From CAZEAC01 sp964510065 (lineage in GTDB: Bacteria > Bdellovibrionota_C > UBA2361 > CAIXSY01): 64,000 bases of DNA. This document shows, in pieces, positions 16,279 through 23,966 of this stretch. Position numbers and translations under genes: made by a program. Positions within the stretch are counted from its first letter, which is position 1, and each line of letters begins with the position of its first letter. Below the pieces are notes generated by a model. That model did no database searches. It was given only the letters and a program-made list of their open reading frames with translations, and had not been told where the DNA came from. The stretch lies in assembly GCA_964510065.1 (NCBI GenBank), contig CAZEAC010000019.1, positions 3,898 through 67,897 on the forward strand, in the 5' to 3' direction.

Positions 16279-17127
16279 TTGGACACAAGAGCGCTCGATT
16301 CCCAATTTAAGGGCCAAATAAGGTTCGTAATATTCCTTCTGGCATTCACTATCGTGCCCGTCGTCGCTTCTGAGCCATCGACCTGGCACACGATACAGGC
16401 CGGCGTAGAGTATCGAAAAATCTCGGTGCAATCCGAATCTGAGTATGGCGACAATCTGCTCCATGTCGTGCGAATCGGTTCCGAAGCGAAATCGCTCCAG
16501 CTGGTTCTCGCGAAAGAGGACGACGGCAAGCGCCGCACTGCGGGCGAGTGGTGCAAAAGGAAATCTCTCGCCGTTGCAATCAACGCAGGAATGTTTCAAT
16601 CCGATGGACTGAACAACGTTGGCTACATGAAGTCCTCGACAATGGTCCATAATCGACGCTGGAGCGACTATCAATCGGTATTACTTTTTAAGCCGATAAC
16701 AAAGGGGTACCCGTTTGCTGAGCTTATTGATCGCGATCAGCCCCGCGCCGAGGAAAAGCTTACGCATTATGACGCAATAGTCCAGAACCTTCGTCTGCTG
16801 AAGTCGGATGCGCAAAATGTATGGACGAAGCAGCGTAAAGCATGGAGCGAGGCGGCGATAGCGGCGGACCAAAAAGGTAAGATACTTTTTTTGTTCTCAC
16901 GGTCGCCATTTACTATGTGGAAATTTAACCAAATGATAACACAACTCGACCTAGATATTGTTCGAGCAATGCATGTCGAAGGTGGACCTGAGGCAAGCCT
17001 TTCTGTGCATGGTGCGGGCATTGATCTCGATCTTAGCGGAAGCTATGAAAGCGGTTTCTTCGAAGATGACAGCAATAGTGCGCAGTGGCCGATTCCGAAC
17101 GTGATTGGAGCATTAAGAGAGGATTGA
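16279..17127 (+). CDS. Exported phosphodiester glycosidase-domain (NAGPA/DUF2233-like) protein
   Basis: A 282-residue protein with a signal peptide (IRFVIFLLAFTIVPVVAS). The domain shows the phosphodiester glycosidase pattern: LAVAINAGMFQSDG, KILFLFSRSPFTMWKF, AMHVEGGPEASLSVHG and WPIPNVIGAL at the end. In this family such motifs surround the sugar-phosphodiester site; the bacterial substrate is unknown, with exopolysaccharide or wall glycan as candidates. It starts with TTG, so the exact start is uncertain. The next gene begins two bases after its stop, suggesting an operon. Confidence 0.8.
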   Translation: MDTRALDSQFKGQIRFVIFLLAFTIVPVVASEPSTWHTIQAGVEYRKISVQSESEYGDNLLHVVRIGSEAKSLQLVLAKEDDGKRRTAGEWCKRKSLAVAINAGMFQSDGLNNVGYMKSSTMVHNRRWSDYQSVLLFKPITKGYPFAELIDRDQPRAEEKLTHYDAIVQNLRLLKSDAQNVWTKQRKAWSEAAIAADQKGKILFLFSRSPFTMWKFNQMITQLDLDIVRAMHVEGGPEASLSVHGAGIDLDLSGSYESGFFEDDSNSAQWPIPNVIGALRED

Positions 17128-17128
17128 G

Positions 17129-17623
17129 ATGCGTAAACGCTACATATTCGCTCTTCTCGCGCTACTTTTCGGATTAGCTGTCTTTCTTTGGCCTTCAAGT
17201 AATGAGAAACGGATTCGTGCGCTCCTGGATGAGGCAATTAGACTTACGCAGTTTAATGCTGCTGCGACACCGATTAAATGTAGAGTAAAAGCAAAAGATC
17301 TCGCTGCTCTCTTCGCCGAAACTATCGATTTTCAATATCAATATAAAGATGAAAGATATAATCGAAACGTTCAGCAGTCACAGATTACCGATTTTGCAAC
17401 AATGGCCTGCGCTCGAATTGAACATGCCGAGAGCGGAGTAAGCAGGTTAGAAATTAGAATTGAATCCGGCAACAGCGCCAAGGCTGACCTATTCTTCGCA
17501 GCGACGTGGCGCGAGCAGGGGGATACAGAAGACTTCACGGCAGGCGAGCAGCTTACATTAAGCTTTGAAAAAATTGACGGCGAATGGAAAATCATCGCAG
17601 TAAAGAACTACCCACGAAGCTAA
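17129..17623 (+). CDS. Small membrane-anchored protein, possibly NTF2-like fold
   Basis: A 164-residue protein with one N-terminal membrane segment (YIFALLALLFGLAVFLW) and a periplasmic domain. The end (LTLSFEKIDGEWKIIAVKNY) looks like the last strands of NTF2/SnoaL-like folds; this is a weak resemblance. Its start lies two bases after the stop of the phosphodiester glycosidase gene, so it is co-transcribed with it. No catalytic motif is visible. Confidence 0.7.
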   Translation: MRKRYIFALLALLFGLAVFLWPSSNEKRIRALLDEAIRLTQFNAAATPIKCRVKAKDLAALFAETIDFQYQYKDERYNRNVQQSQITDFATMACARIEHAESGVSRLEIRIESGNSAKADLFFAATWREQGDTEDFTAGEQLTLSFEKIDGEWKIIAVKNYPRS

Positions 17624-18173
17624 CCTGGACTGAGTGCCATTTGAGATAAAGAGCCATACATATAGCGATTCTTTGTATTTTCCGTGCTTCTGCGCGTGCA
17701 CAGTATGTTTTTCGGGCCTTTTTACCCACTCAAAACCGTGACGAGTCTCTATAACTTACTTGAATTCGTATATTGTATAGCCACGCCCGCTTCCCACTTC
17801 GACCCAATCCCTGCGCGGAGGTGCTGCTTCCTCATGGCGCGGAAGCGTGGACTTATTAAGGGCACACTTGGTGGGATGGAACCGCCGATCACGTATCGCA
17901 TTTCTTCTACTTAACATCCTTCGAAGACTAAGTTGATTATTATGAGATTCAGTCTTGAGCTCGCTCATAAAACTTCTCCTAAATGCCTGCTGCGGTAATT
18001 ACACTAAACAGATTCTATCATGCGGGAGGAGGCTTAGGCAGATAGTTTTGAAGTCTGACGCTACACCTATACGCTTAGTCGATGTGTCGCTTTTCAGATT
18101 TACCAAGCCCAGTCGGCGGCAACGGTAGATAGCCGCGCGCGCGAAGCACGCTATCGGCGCCCTGCTAAATGGT
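17624..18173. other. Intergenic stretch with one small leftward gene
   Basis: About 550 bases between rightward genes. The only part with coding support is the 70-codon leftward frame at 17756-17968 (listed). The rest shows no RNA gene or clear terminator. A second frame on the plus strand (17684-17914) is its shadow. Confidence 0.5.
17756..17968 (-). CDS. Small basic protein of unknown function
   Basis: A 70-residue frame starting MSELKTESHNNQLSLRR. The support is a perfect ribosome binding site: AGGAG seven bases before the ATG (TAGGAGAAGTTTT). The product is rich in Arg and Lys in the first half and has one Cys; it has no membrane segment. I do not recognise it. A possible -10 (TAGAAT) lies upstream in the leader. 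It stands alone between rightward genes. Confidence 0.5.
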   Translation of the reverse strand: MSELKTESHNNQLSLRRMLSRRNAIRDRRFHPTKCALNKSTLPRHEEAAPPRRDWVEVGSGRGYTIYEFK

Positions 18174-18179
18174 TATAAT
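18174..18179 (+). promoter_or_regulatory. Predicted -10 element for the 18204 gene
   Basis: A perfect TATAAT lies 24 bases before the ATG of the next gene; no good -35 is seen at the usual distance. GGGAGA between them serves as ribosome binding site. Confidence 0.45.
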
Positions 18180-18203
18180 GAATACTGTATTCGGGGAGAT
18201 ACA

Positions 18204-18578
18204 ATGAAGACACAAAAAATTTTGACATTATTTCTCTTCGCCTTATTTAATTGCTCGCTTCTTTCACATGCGGACTCTTCAGCAGTTCAAACCGAGTGGA
18301 AGAGCCGATTCGAGGCGGTAAATGAAGCCTGTGGCTTGAATTCCGGACAAACGCCAAATCGCGGACCGGCTTGCCAAAATGCGCAGCGAGCGCTGCAGAA
18401 TTTTCAGGCGCAGCACGCATCTGAGGTAACGGCGATAACGCGAGAAAAAGATCTGCAGATTATAAGGCAGATTCAAACAGATTACGATCGCCAGTGTTCT
18501 CAAGATTCCTCAAGCAATAATTGCAAACACAAAAAAGCGCTTATTGAGCAGGCCAAAAAGAACGGGCTGATTGAATAA
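18204..18578 (+). CDS. Small secreted protein, four cysteines
   Basis: A 124-residue protein with a clear signal peptide (ILTLFLFALFNCSLLSHA, cleavage after HADS or HA). The mature part is polar and helical, rich in Gln/Asn/Lys, with four cysteines (EACGLNSG, PACQNA, RQCSQD, NNCKHK) that could form two disulfides. There is no family recognised. It has a perfect -10 box and a ribosome binding site (GGGAGA). It stands alone; a repeat cluster follows it. Confidence 0.7.
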   Translation: MKTQKILTLFLFALFNCSLLSHADSSAVQTEWKSRFEAVNEACGLNSGQTPNRGPACQNAQRALQNFQAQHASEVTAITREKDLQIIRQIQTDYDRQCSQDSSSNNCKHKKALIEQAKKNGLIE

Positions 18579-18616
18579 TCAAAGAGCCTCTTCCAGCGAT
18601 CGGCTAATCGCCAAAC

Positions 18617-18759
18617 CTAGTACTCTGTAAACGAAATAACTTGTCCTTCCGCTCGGTCCTCCCTCTGTGACTCTGTGGTTTATTTTTCTAAGAAAAACCA
18701 CAGAGTCACAGAGGGCACAGAGGTAGGAAAGTAAGAGTATTTCGTTCACAGAGTACTAG
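18617..18759. repeat. Palindromic repeat family A, copy A2
   Basis: A nearly perfect inverted repeat with CTAG at both ends. The left end CTAGTACTCTGTAAACG matches the complement of the right end (CTAGTACTCTGTGAACG) with one change. The inner hairpin is gactctgtggttt with aaaccacagagtcacagag. Same end type as copies A1 and A4. Confidence 0.9.
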
Positions 18760-19015
18760 CGAGGCTTCGCCTCAGACCATCGAGCCAAGTTCTAGCAGCA
18801 GTGCCGCGAATCCTCGCTAGTCTGTGGTGTTTGGTTCGACTGCGGGCTCCTGCCCTCCGTCGAACCCGCTCCAAGCTACGTTTCGCGCTGGAAAGGCGCG
18901 AAACTCCGCGTCGCTCCAGGCGCTGCCGCGCCTGTCCGGCCCTCCTGGCCGGCTAGATTCCTTGGCTCCAGAATGCAACTCATTTGGTGCTAATTCCAAA
19001 AGCCAAGGAATCTAG
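18756..19015. repeat. Cluster of nested hairpins after repeat A2
   Basis: Four further inverted repeats lie head to tail: CTAGCGAGG (18756-18764) with CCTCGCTAG (18813-18821); GGTTCGAC with GTCGAACC (18833-18866); GTTTCGCGC with GCGCGAAAC (18879-18903); and a perfect 15-bp pair CTAGATTCCTTGGCT (18953-18967) with AGCCAAGGAATCTAG (19001-19015). The last one includes the stop codon of the LysM gene and may act as its terminator, although no T-run follows. Confidence 0.75.
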
Positions 19016-20286
19016 AAGCCATCTGCTTCACTTTGAAGCGGTATTCTCATCACAAAAGCATGGCTTCGTTGACGTGAGTTTTCGAGATTACTTAGGTAGC
19101 CTAATAGGCTTGGGATCTCGCGAACCTTTCCAAAAGGGCGACTGCGATCGCCATTTATATAATTGCCATGCGCATCAATTGCGGTGAAATCAATAACCCT
19201 GCCCTGCTTGTCGTGGATCGGCTCCGCGACAAGCACGTTGTGATAGACTGAGATACTTCCGCGATAAGGGTGCCCGATGCAGCAGATATTTCCGGTCTTC
19301 AAGGCACTTATGTCTTTCCTATCTTTAGTGATAGTAGTAACCGGTTCAAGATAGGGCACCCAAAGATCTGACCGCCCACCTGGGAGCTTCAAGCCGTAAT
19401 TCGAACGGGCGAAGTCCATCACCATACTCATGCAATCGCGTTTGACCCCATACGGCTGACCGACATACGAGCGCATCTTTTCAAGATCGCGGCGCTCTCG
19501 CGCGGAAAGCTGCGGAACTGCGAGCTCCTGCCCGATCTGTAAGCTCGCTGGCTTGTCGGCTGGGTTGGCTTCAAGCATCGAAGAAGTTCGGAGATGGTAA
19601 GCTTTGGCGATGCTCTCTAGAGTCTCACCCTTTGCCACCTGATGCCGAGCGGGATTGTCTCCCGGAATTGAAATTCGTTCTCCAATACGGACATTTTTCG
19701 GACTGAGGCTTGGATTAGCAGAAAGAAGATCTTCAAGCTTTACTCGATAGCGTGCGGCGATTGCGTAAAGAGTCTCACCACGAGAAACCTTGTGAAGCTG
19801 CGGCTCAAATTTCTGTGGCGGCGCGGACTCAGACTCGCGACGCGATGGGAGGAGAAGTTCGTCGCCGATTCTTAATTTCCTTGGATCAACTTGCGGATTT
19901 GCCTGGCGAAGTAGTGCCAGAGAAATTTTGTAGCGCTCTGCAATTTTAAAGAGAGAATCTCCTGGCACAATCTTGTGGCTGTGCTGCACCGCCCCGGGAA
20001 GATGGATTGGGGAGTCGATCTTCAGCGGTTTCTCAGGTTGTAGTTCCGGATTCGCTCTAAGCAAGACATCGAGTGGAACATTGGCTTTTCTAGCGATTGA
20101 GTAGAGCGTGTCACCGGGCTTCACCTGATAGACTGCGCCCTTAGAAGCGGCGGGGGCATTGCCTCTCTGGCCTTCATCAATGAAAGAATGGGCCGCGGGT
20201 GAAAAGCCTGGCGCGCTCCCCGACTTTACTATCGGGTCGTTTTGCGAAGTCGCAACCTGTTGTTTTGTCTTGCTAAATTCAGCCAC
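19012..20286 (-). CDS. Four-LysM protein with C-terminal NlpC/P60- or CHAP-like cysteine peptidase domain
   Basis: A 424-residue protein. Four LysM peptidoglycan-binding repeats are seen at about residues 52-97 (YQVKPGDTLYSIARKANV), 103-147 (HKIVPGDSLFKIAERYKI), 163-208 (HKVSRGETLYAIAARYRV) and 212-257 (HQVAKGETLESIAKAYHL). The C-terminal 150 residues have YGVKRDCMSMVMDFARSNYG (candidate nucleophile Cys), YHNVLVAEP (candidate His) and IDAHGNYINGD, the order expected in papain-like wall peptidases. No signal peptide is visible, so export may use an unclassical route or the start may be further upstream. Its stop codon is inside a perfect hairpin. Confidence 0.8.
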   Translation of the reverse strand: MAEFSKTKQQVATSQNDPIVKSGSAPGFSPAAHSFIDEGQRGNAPAASKGAVYQVKPGDTLYSIARKANVPLDVLLRANPELQPEKPLKIDSPIHLPGAVQHSHKIVPGDSLFKIAERYKISLALLRQANPQVDPRKLRIGDELLLPSRRESESAPPQKFEPQLHKVSRGETLYAIAARYRVKLEDLLSANPSLSPKNVRIGERISIPGDNPARHQVAKGETLESIAKAYHLRTSSMLEANPADKPASLQIGQELAVPQLSARERRDLEKMRSYVGQPYGVKRDCMSMVMDFARSNYGLKLPGGRSDLWVPYLEPVTTITKDRKDISALKTGNICCIGHPYRGSISVYHNVLVAEPIHDKQGRVIDFTAIDAHGNYINGDRSRPFGKVREIPSLLGYLSNLENSRQRSHAFVMRIPLQSEADGF

Positions 20287-20414
20287 AAATACGCTTACAC
20301 CTGTTCTGCCATACCCCTATCCACCAATTAGAACAGTTTGCCTCACCGATCCGACAGATTCTCAAGCTTCGGCCTAAACGCAATTAGATTTCAAATTTTT
20401 AGGAGAAGACTACA

Positions 20415-20774
20415 ATGCAAATTACTTTGGCCAAATCTCGACGAAATGAAGCTGCTCAAGTATGCGGTTTGGCGCCTGTCCCGCCATCTCAAGTAGTATC
20501 ACTAAATCAGTCATTAGATCCTGAACGCAAAATATCAACTGCGCGCGGCCCCGCACGTGAAGGTTCAACCTTTCGACAAGACTGCGCGGGCTTTGCCGCG
20601 ACCGTGTATGTTAACGCGGCAGCGTGCCTCACCCTTGCGAGCACTGCGATTTATCATTTCGTCCAGGGTGGGGTCGGGCATGTCCTTGCCGGGGTGGCCT
20701 CGGCATTTGCAACAGTTGTTGTTGGAAAGATCGCACTTAATGGAACATCGCGGGATAGACCGCTCGGGAAATAA
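20415..20774 (+). CDS. Small membrane protein of unknown function
   Basis: A 119-residue protein starting MQITLAKSRRNEAA with AGGAGA eight bases before the ATG. Residues 58-110 hold two hydrophobic segments (FAATVYVNAAACLTLASTA and VGHVLAGVASAFATVVVG) separated by a short loop. Nothing catalytic is visible. It is divergent from the LysM gene, so the 128 bases between probably contain both promoters. Confidence 0.6.
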   Translation: MQITLAKSRRNEAAQVCGLAPVPPSQVVSLNQSLDPERKISTARGPAREGSTFRQDCAGFAATVYVNAAACLTLASTAIYHFVQGGVGHVLAGVASAFATVVVGKIALNGTSRDRPLGK

Positions 20775-20839
20775 TGGCGAAGCGAAAGTAGAAGCGCCGC
20801 AGAGTCAAAACCGGAAAAAATTTTCTGCTACTTTTGTGA

Positions 20840-20873
20840 GCCCGCCCTGTTCAAAGTGGGGAACAGGGCGGGC
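20840..20873 (+). terminator. GC-rich hairpin, possible terminator
   Basis: A perfect 13-bp stem, GCCCGCCCTGTTC with GAACAGGGCGGGC, around an 8-base loop. It lies 65 bases after the small membrane protein gene. No T-run follows, so intrinsic termination is uncertain. Confidence 0.4.
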
Positions 20874-21080
20874 CTTATGCCAATTTGTGCACACGGTGGT
20901 GGGCTGTCATGGGGAGCACGGAACGCCGGTAGACAATGTCCATTTGGAAGAAGTGTGCACGTGCTCAGGAGTCCATTGAATCGAGCAGGTGTCTACCGAT
21001 GCTCCGTCCTTTTACTCGAGAAGGTAGCAATAAAACCGCTTGCACCCTAGTGCCACTCCCTGGGAACGAAATTCGTTTCC

Positions 21081-21170
21081 ACAAGGGAGCCTGGGTGTGA
21101 AGATCGTCCACTCAGGGAACCTGGGGGTGAAAATCGCCCCCTCAGGGGGCCTGGGGGTGAAAATAAATAA
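21081..21170. repeat. Three tandem 30-bp repeats
   Basis: Three direct copies with period 30 starting at 21081, 21111 and 21141. Each copy has the form cAGGGnnCCTGGGGGTGAAA followed by an ATCG-like and C-rich or AT-rich tail. The copies differ at several positions. There are no spacers, so this is not a CRISPR array. It lies 220 bases before prfB. Confidence 0.85.
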
Positions 21171-21392
21171 TTACCGAAATTCTAAAATCCTTTCCGACTC
21201 ATGCGGCTCTTCAGCATCTCTACCTTCTTGGCAAAGCTACCGAAAAGCCAGGGGTCTTTCGCTCTTCCCAATTCAAATTTTAGGCAACAACTATTGCTAT
21301 GATATCGTATCTACACTTTACAGCGAAGCGGGTTTCGCCATTCAGTGTCACTTATGTTGCAAGTAGGATTAGAATTCCGTTAATATTAAGGG

Positions 21393-22524
21393 ATGCCGCA
21401 CTTTTTTGAGCCATCGTCGTTGGCAAACAAACTTACCGAGCTACATGAGCGCATCAAAGCGCTGAGGGGGTTACTTTGACCTCGAGGGAAAGCAGGAACG
21501 TCTAAAGGAGATCGCCTCCCTTTCACAATCCACGGAACTCTGGAACGATGCTGATAAGGCGAAGGTCGTTATGAAGGAACGATCTGACCTGGAGCTAGTC
21601 GTGTCTCGACTTACCCTTCTCGACAAAAAGTACAACGATGCTGAAGCAACTCTTGAGCTCGGTAAGGAGTCCGGCGACCAGGAACTTCAGCATGAAGCGA
21701 TCTCTGCAATCGGGGACCTAGAGCGAGAGATCGGCATCGACGAATTTAAGCTAAAGATGTGCGAGGAGTTTGATAAGAACAATGCGATCCTCGAGGTAAA
21801 CAGCGGCTCGGGAGGGACCGAAGCACAGGACTGGGCTGAAATGCTGTTGCGTATGTATATAAGATGGGCCGAGCGCAAAGGCTTCACCTTAGAGGAGCTT
21901 GATTATCAAGCTGGCGAGGGCGCGGGAATTAAGAAGGCGACGCTCCTTGTTCAGGGCCCTTTCGTATACGGACATCTCCGCTCCGAGCAGGGAGTGCACC
22001 GGCTTGTGAGGATCTCGCCCTTTGATTCGAATGCAAGGCGCCACACCTCCTTTGCGTCTATCGCGGTGACTCCAGATATCGAAGAAGATATAAAAATTGA
22101 TGTTGAAGAGAAGGACTTACGCATAGACACCTATCGCTCTTCCGGCGCCGGCGGTCAGCATGTTAATAAAACGGACTCAGCGGTAAGGCTCACCCATATT
22201 CCAACTGGAATTGTTGTTGCCTGCCAAAATGAACGCTCGCAGCATAAGAACCGTGACCGCGCGATGAAGATCCTTAAGGCAAAGCTCTATGAGCTGAAGC
22301 GCGCCGAGCAGGATGCACAAATGAAGCAGATTCAAGGCGAAAGAAAACAGATAGATTTCGGAAGCCAGATTCGGTCCTACGTAATGCAGCCCTATAAGCT
22401 AGTCAAAGATCTGCGCACCGATTGTGAAACCTCGGATGTAGATGCGGTCATGAACGGCGCTATTGATCCCTTTATTGAGGCCTATTTGATGCAAGGGACA
22501 GGAGGCCTCGCCGGCTCAAAATAA
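21393..22524 (+). CDS. prfB: Peptide chain release factor 2, made by programmed +1 frameshift
   Basis: The 0-frame opens at ATG 21393 (MPHFFEPSSLANKL...) and stops at TGA 21477-21479 after 28 codons. Skipping one base at 21477 continues as DLEGKQERLKEI to 22524, giving 376 residues, the normal RF2 size. The second frame has the stop-codon recognition motif SPF (RISPFDSNARRHTSFASI) and the GGQ loop (SSGAGGQHVNKTDSAVR). RF2 releases peptides at UGA and UAA. The frameshift site has all the usual parts: an AGGGGG Shine-Dalgarno-like element, then CTT TGA C. High RF2 stops at the UGA; low RF2 allows the shift, so the protein regulates itself. Do not annotate only the downstream frame. Confidence 0.96.
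21464..21480 (+). promoter_or_regulatory. prfB programmed +1 frameshift site
   Basis: Sequence GAGGGGGTTACTTTGAC: a Shine-Dalgarno-like AGGGGG three bases before the slippery CTT, followed by the in-frame TGA and C. This is the known RF2 recoding arrangement. Confidence 0.95.
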
Positions 22525-22592
22525 GATTCTTCCTGCCGATGCTATTCTTGGTATACTTGTGAGAAGTCCGAGCTTAGTACTCTCATTCCTCA

Positions 22593-23780
22593 ATGAAAAC
22601 CGACGAACTTAGGAAAGATCTTGAGCGATTGACCGTAGAGGGAAAGCTCCGCGAGCTTTTTGTCTCAACGCGCCGATCCGCGACTGAGGTAGAAAATCGC
22701 GGAAAAAGAGTTATTGATTTTACGAGCTGGGATTTCTTAGGCACTGGACATTCAGCACCGCTTCGGCGAGCTGTACAGCAATTTATTGAGCACAATGAGA
22801 TTGCCCTGCCCTCCTCGCGCTTTAGTAGCGGAACCACAGAGGCGCATATTAATTGTGAGAAGCGGATCAGTCGCTTTTTCGGCGCTGAGTCAGCCTTACT
22901 TTTTTCATCGAGGAATCAGGCGCTGCTTTCCCTAGTAACGTCGATAGGATCGGAACGTGATACGTTCTTTGTTCATGAAAATTCACAAAGTGTAGTGCCT
23001 GACGCTGCCTATCTTGTAAACGCCCAGGTAGAGCCTTTCCGAGATTTTTCATCTCTTGAAAAGACGATCGAACGAAGCACGCTTGCTGGCAATCGCTATC
23101 TTGTACTTGAGGCTGTCTCTTCATTTTCAGGCGATCCGCTCGATTTTCAGCAGCTAGGCGACAAAGTTGCGCGATACGGCTTGCAACTGATTATTGATGA
23201 GAGCGCCTCATTGGGAGTGCTTGGCGCACGTGGCGCCGGCGGAACGGAGATCTTGAGTGATCTTACCAAGAAGCCCGCATCGCTGAATGTTTTCGCCGGA
23301 GTCGTGGACTTTTCACGCTGCGCGGGTAGTTTTGGAGCGGCTGTTTTCGGATCAGCGATTCTCGTTACCTACCTCTTGCAATACTCGCGGGTTTCAAAGC
23401 AGGAAATTCCGCTCCCCTCCCCTTTCGCAGTCGCAACGGAAAAAGCTCTCGACATGATTGAACTTGCATTTCTCGAAAGAGAGATGGTTTGTGCAAAGGC
23501 ACATCGTCTGAAAAAGATGCTGCCCCGGCGCAGCTTACTCACGAAGCTTGAATCGCAAAGCCCGGTGGTCGTACTCAGCCTCAAAAACATCAGAATTGGT
23601 AGCGAACTCTGCAATGCCCTTTTTTCTAAAGGTTTTCTTGTCGAGCTACTCGCCGGCGGTCAACACCTTCAGGAGAGCTCGCTAGTACGAATCCTCCTTA
23701 CCTCGCAACACAGCGATAAAGAAGTAGAAGAGCTCGGTCGTGCGCTTATCGAGGTCCTCGCAGCAATTGAAAAAGAGTAA
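22593..23780 (+). CDS. Alpha-oxoamine synthase homologue without the PLP lysine
   Basis: A 395-residue protein of the AONS/KBL/serine palmitoyltransferase family: IDFTSWDFLGTG (family SxNYLGL region), SRFSSGTTEAHINCEKRISRFFG, VHENSQSVV (His that stacks on PLP) and LIIDESASLGVLGARGAG. Two active-site residues are changed. The DEAH-type His is Ala (DESAS), and the Schiff-base lysine expected in the SKxxGSxGG motif is Arg (DFSRCAGSFGAAV). In this respect, and in the (D/E)ESxSxGVLG form, it resembles LCB1/SPTLC1, the non-catalytic subunit of eukaryotic serine palmitoyltransferase. It may be a pseudoenzyme or a regulatory partner. Its TAA stop is the left end of repeat copy A3. It follows prfB by 68 bases. 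Confidence 0.82.
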   Translation: MKTDELRKDLERLTVEGKLRELFVSTRRSATEVENRGKRVIDFTSWDFLGTGHSAPLRRAVQQFIEHNEIALPSSRFSSGTTEAHINCEKRISRFFGAESALLFSSRNQALLSLVTSIGSERDTFFVHENSQSVVPDAAYLVNAQVEPFRDFSSLEKTIERSTLAGNRYLVLEAVSSFSGDPLDFQQLGDKVARYGLQLIIDESASLGVLGARGAGGTEILSDLTKKPASLNVFAGVVDFSRCAGSFGAAVFGSAILVTYLLQYSRVSKQEIPLPSPFAVATEKALDMIELAFLEREMVCAKAHRLKKMLPRRSLLTKLESQSPVVVLSLKNIRIGSELCNALFSKGFLVELLAGGQHLQESSLVRILLTSQHSDKEVEELGRALIEVLAAIEKE

Positions 23781-23914
23781 TTACTCATTAACCCCGGGTA
23801 TTCTTTCCCGCACTCTGTGACCTCTGTGTCTCTGTGGTTTTAAAATATTTAAACCACAGAGACACAGAGGTCACAGAGTGCGAAAAAAGCCACCCACACT
23901 TAATGAGTAGTTAC
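23777..23914. repeat. Palindromic repeat family A, copy A3 (second end type)
   Basis: The ends are GTAATTACTCATTAA and TTAATGAGTAGTTAC. The centre is a 39-bp class hairpin, cactctgtgacctctgtgtc paired with gacacagaggtcacagagtg, around an AT-rich loop. The core matches copies A1, A2 and A4 but the ends match copy A5. The left end provides the stop codon of the preceding gene. Confidence 0.9.
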
Positions 23915-23966
23915 GAAAAAGACAGGCATACGCGCGCAATTGTCAGCAAAGTTCTACTCAGGCGAA

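Larger units (their letters stand above)
20775..21392. other. Non-coding stretch with hairpin and 30-bp tandem repeats
   Basis: About 620 bases between the small membrane protein gene and prfB. It holds a GC-rich hairpin (20840-20873) and three tandem 30-base units (21081-21170), both listed. The short open frames across it lack ribosome binding sites. Confidence 0.6.

Noticed and set aside
20557..20979. 140-codon frame overlapping the small membrane protein gene
   Set aside because: Shadow frame; the other frame has the ribosome binding site and membrane segments.
21081..21170. Possible CRISPR array
   Set aside because: Repeats are directly tandem without spacers and there are no cas genes.
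21040..21366. 108-codon frame with repeated GxLGVKI
   Set aside because: The regularity comes from the 30-bp tandem DNA repeat; no ribosome binding site.
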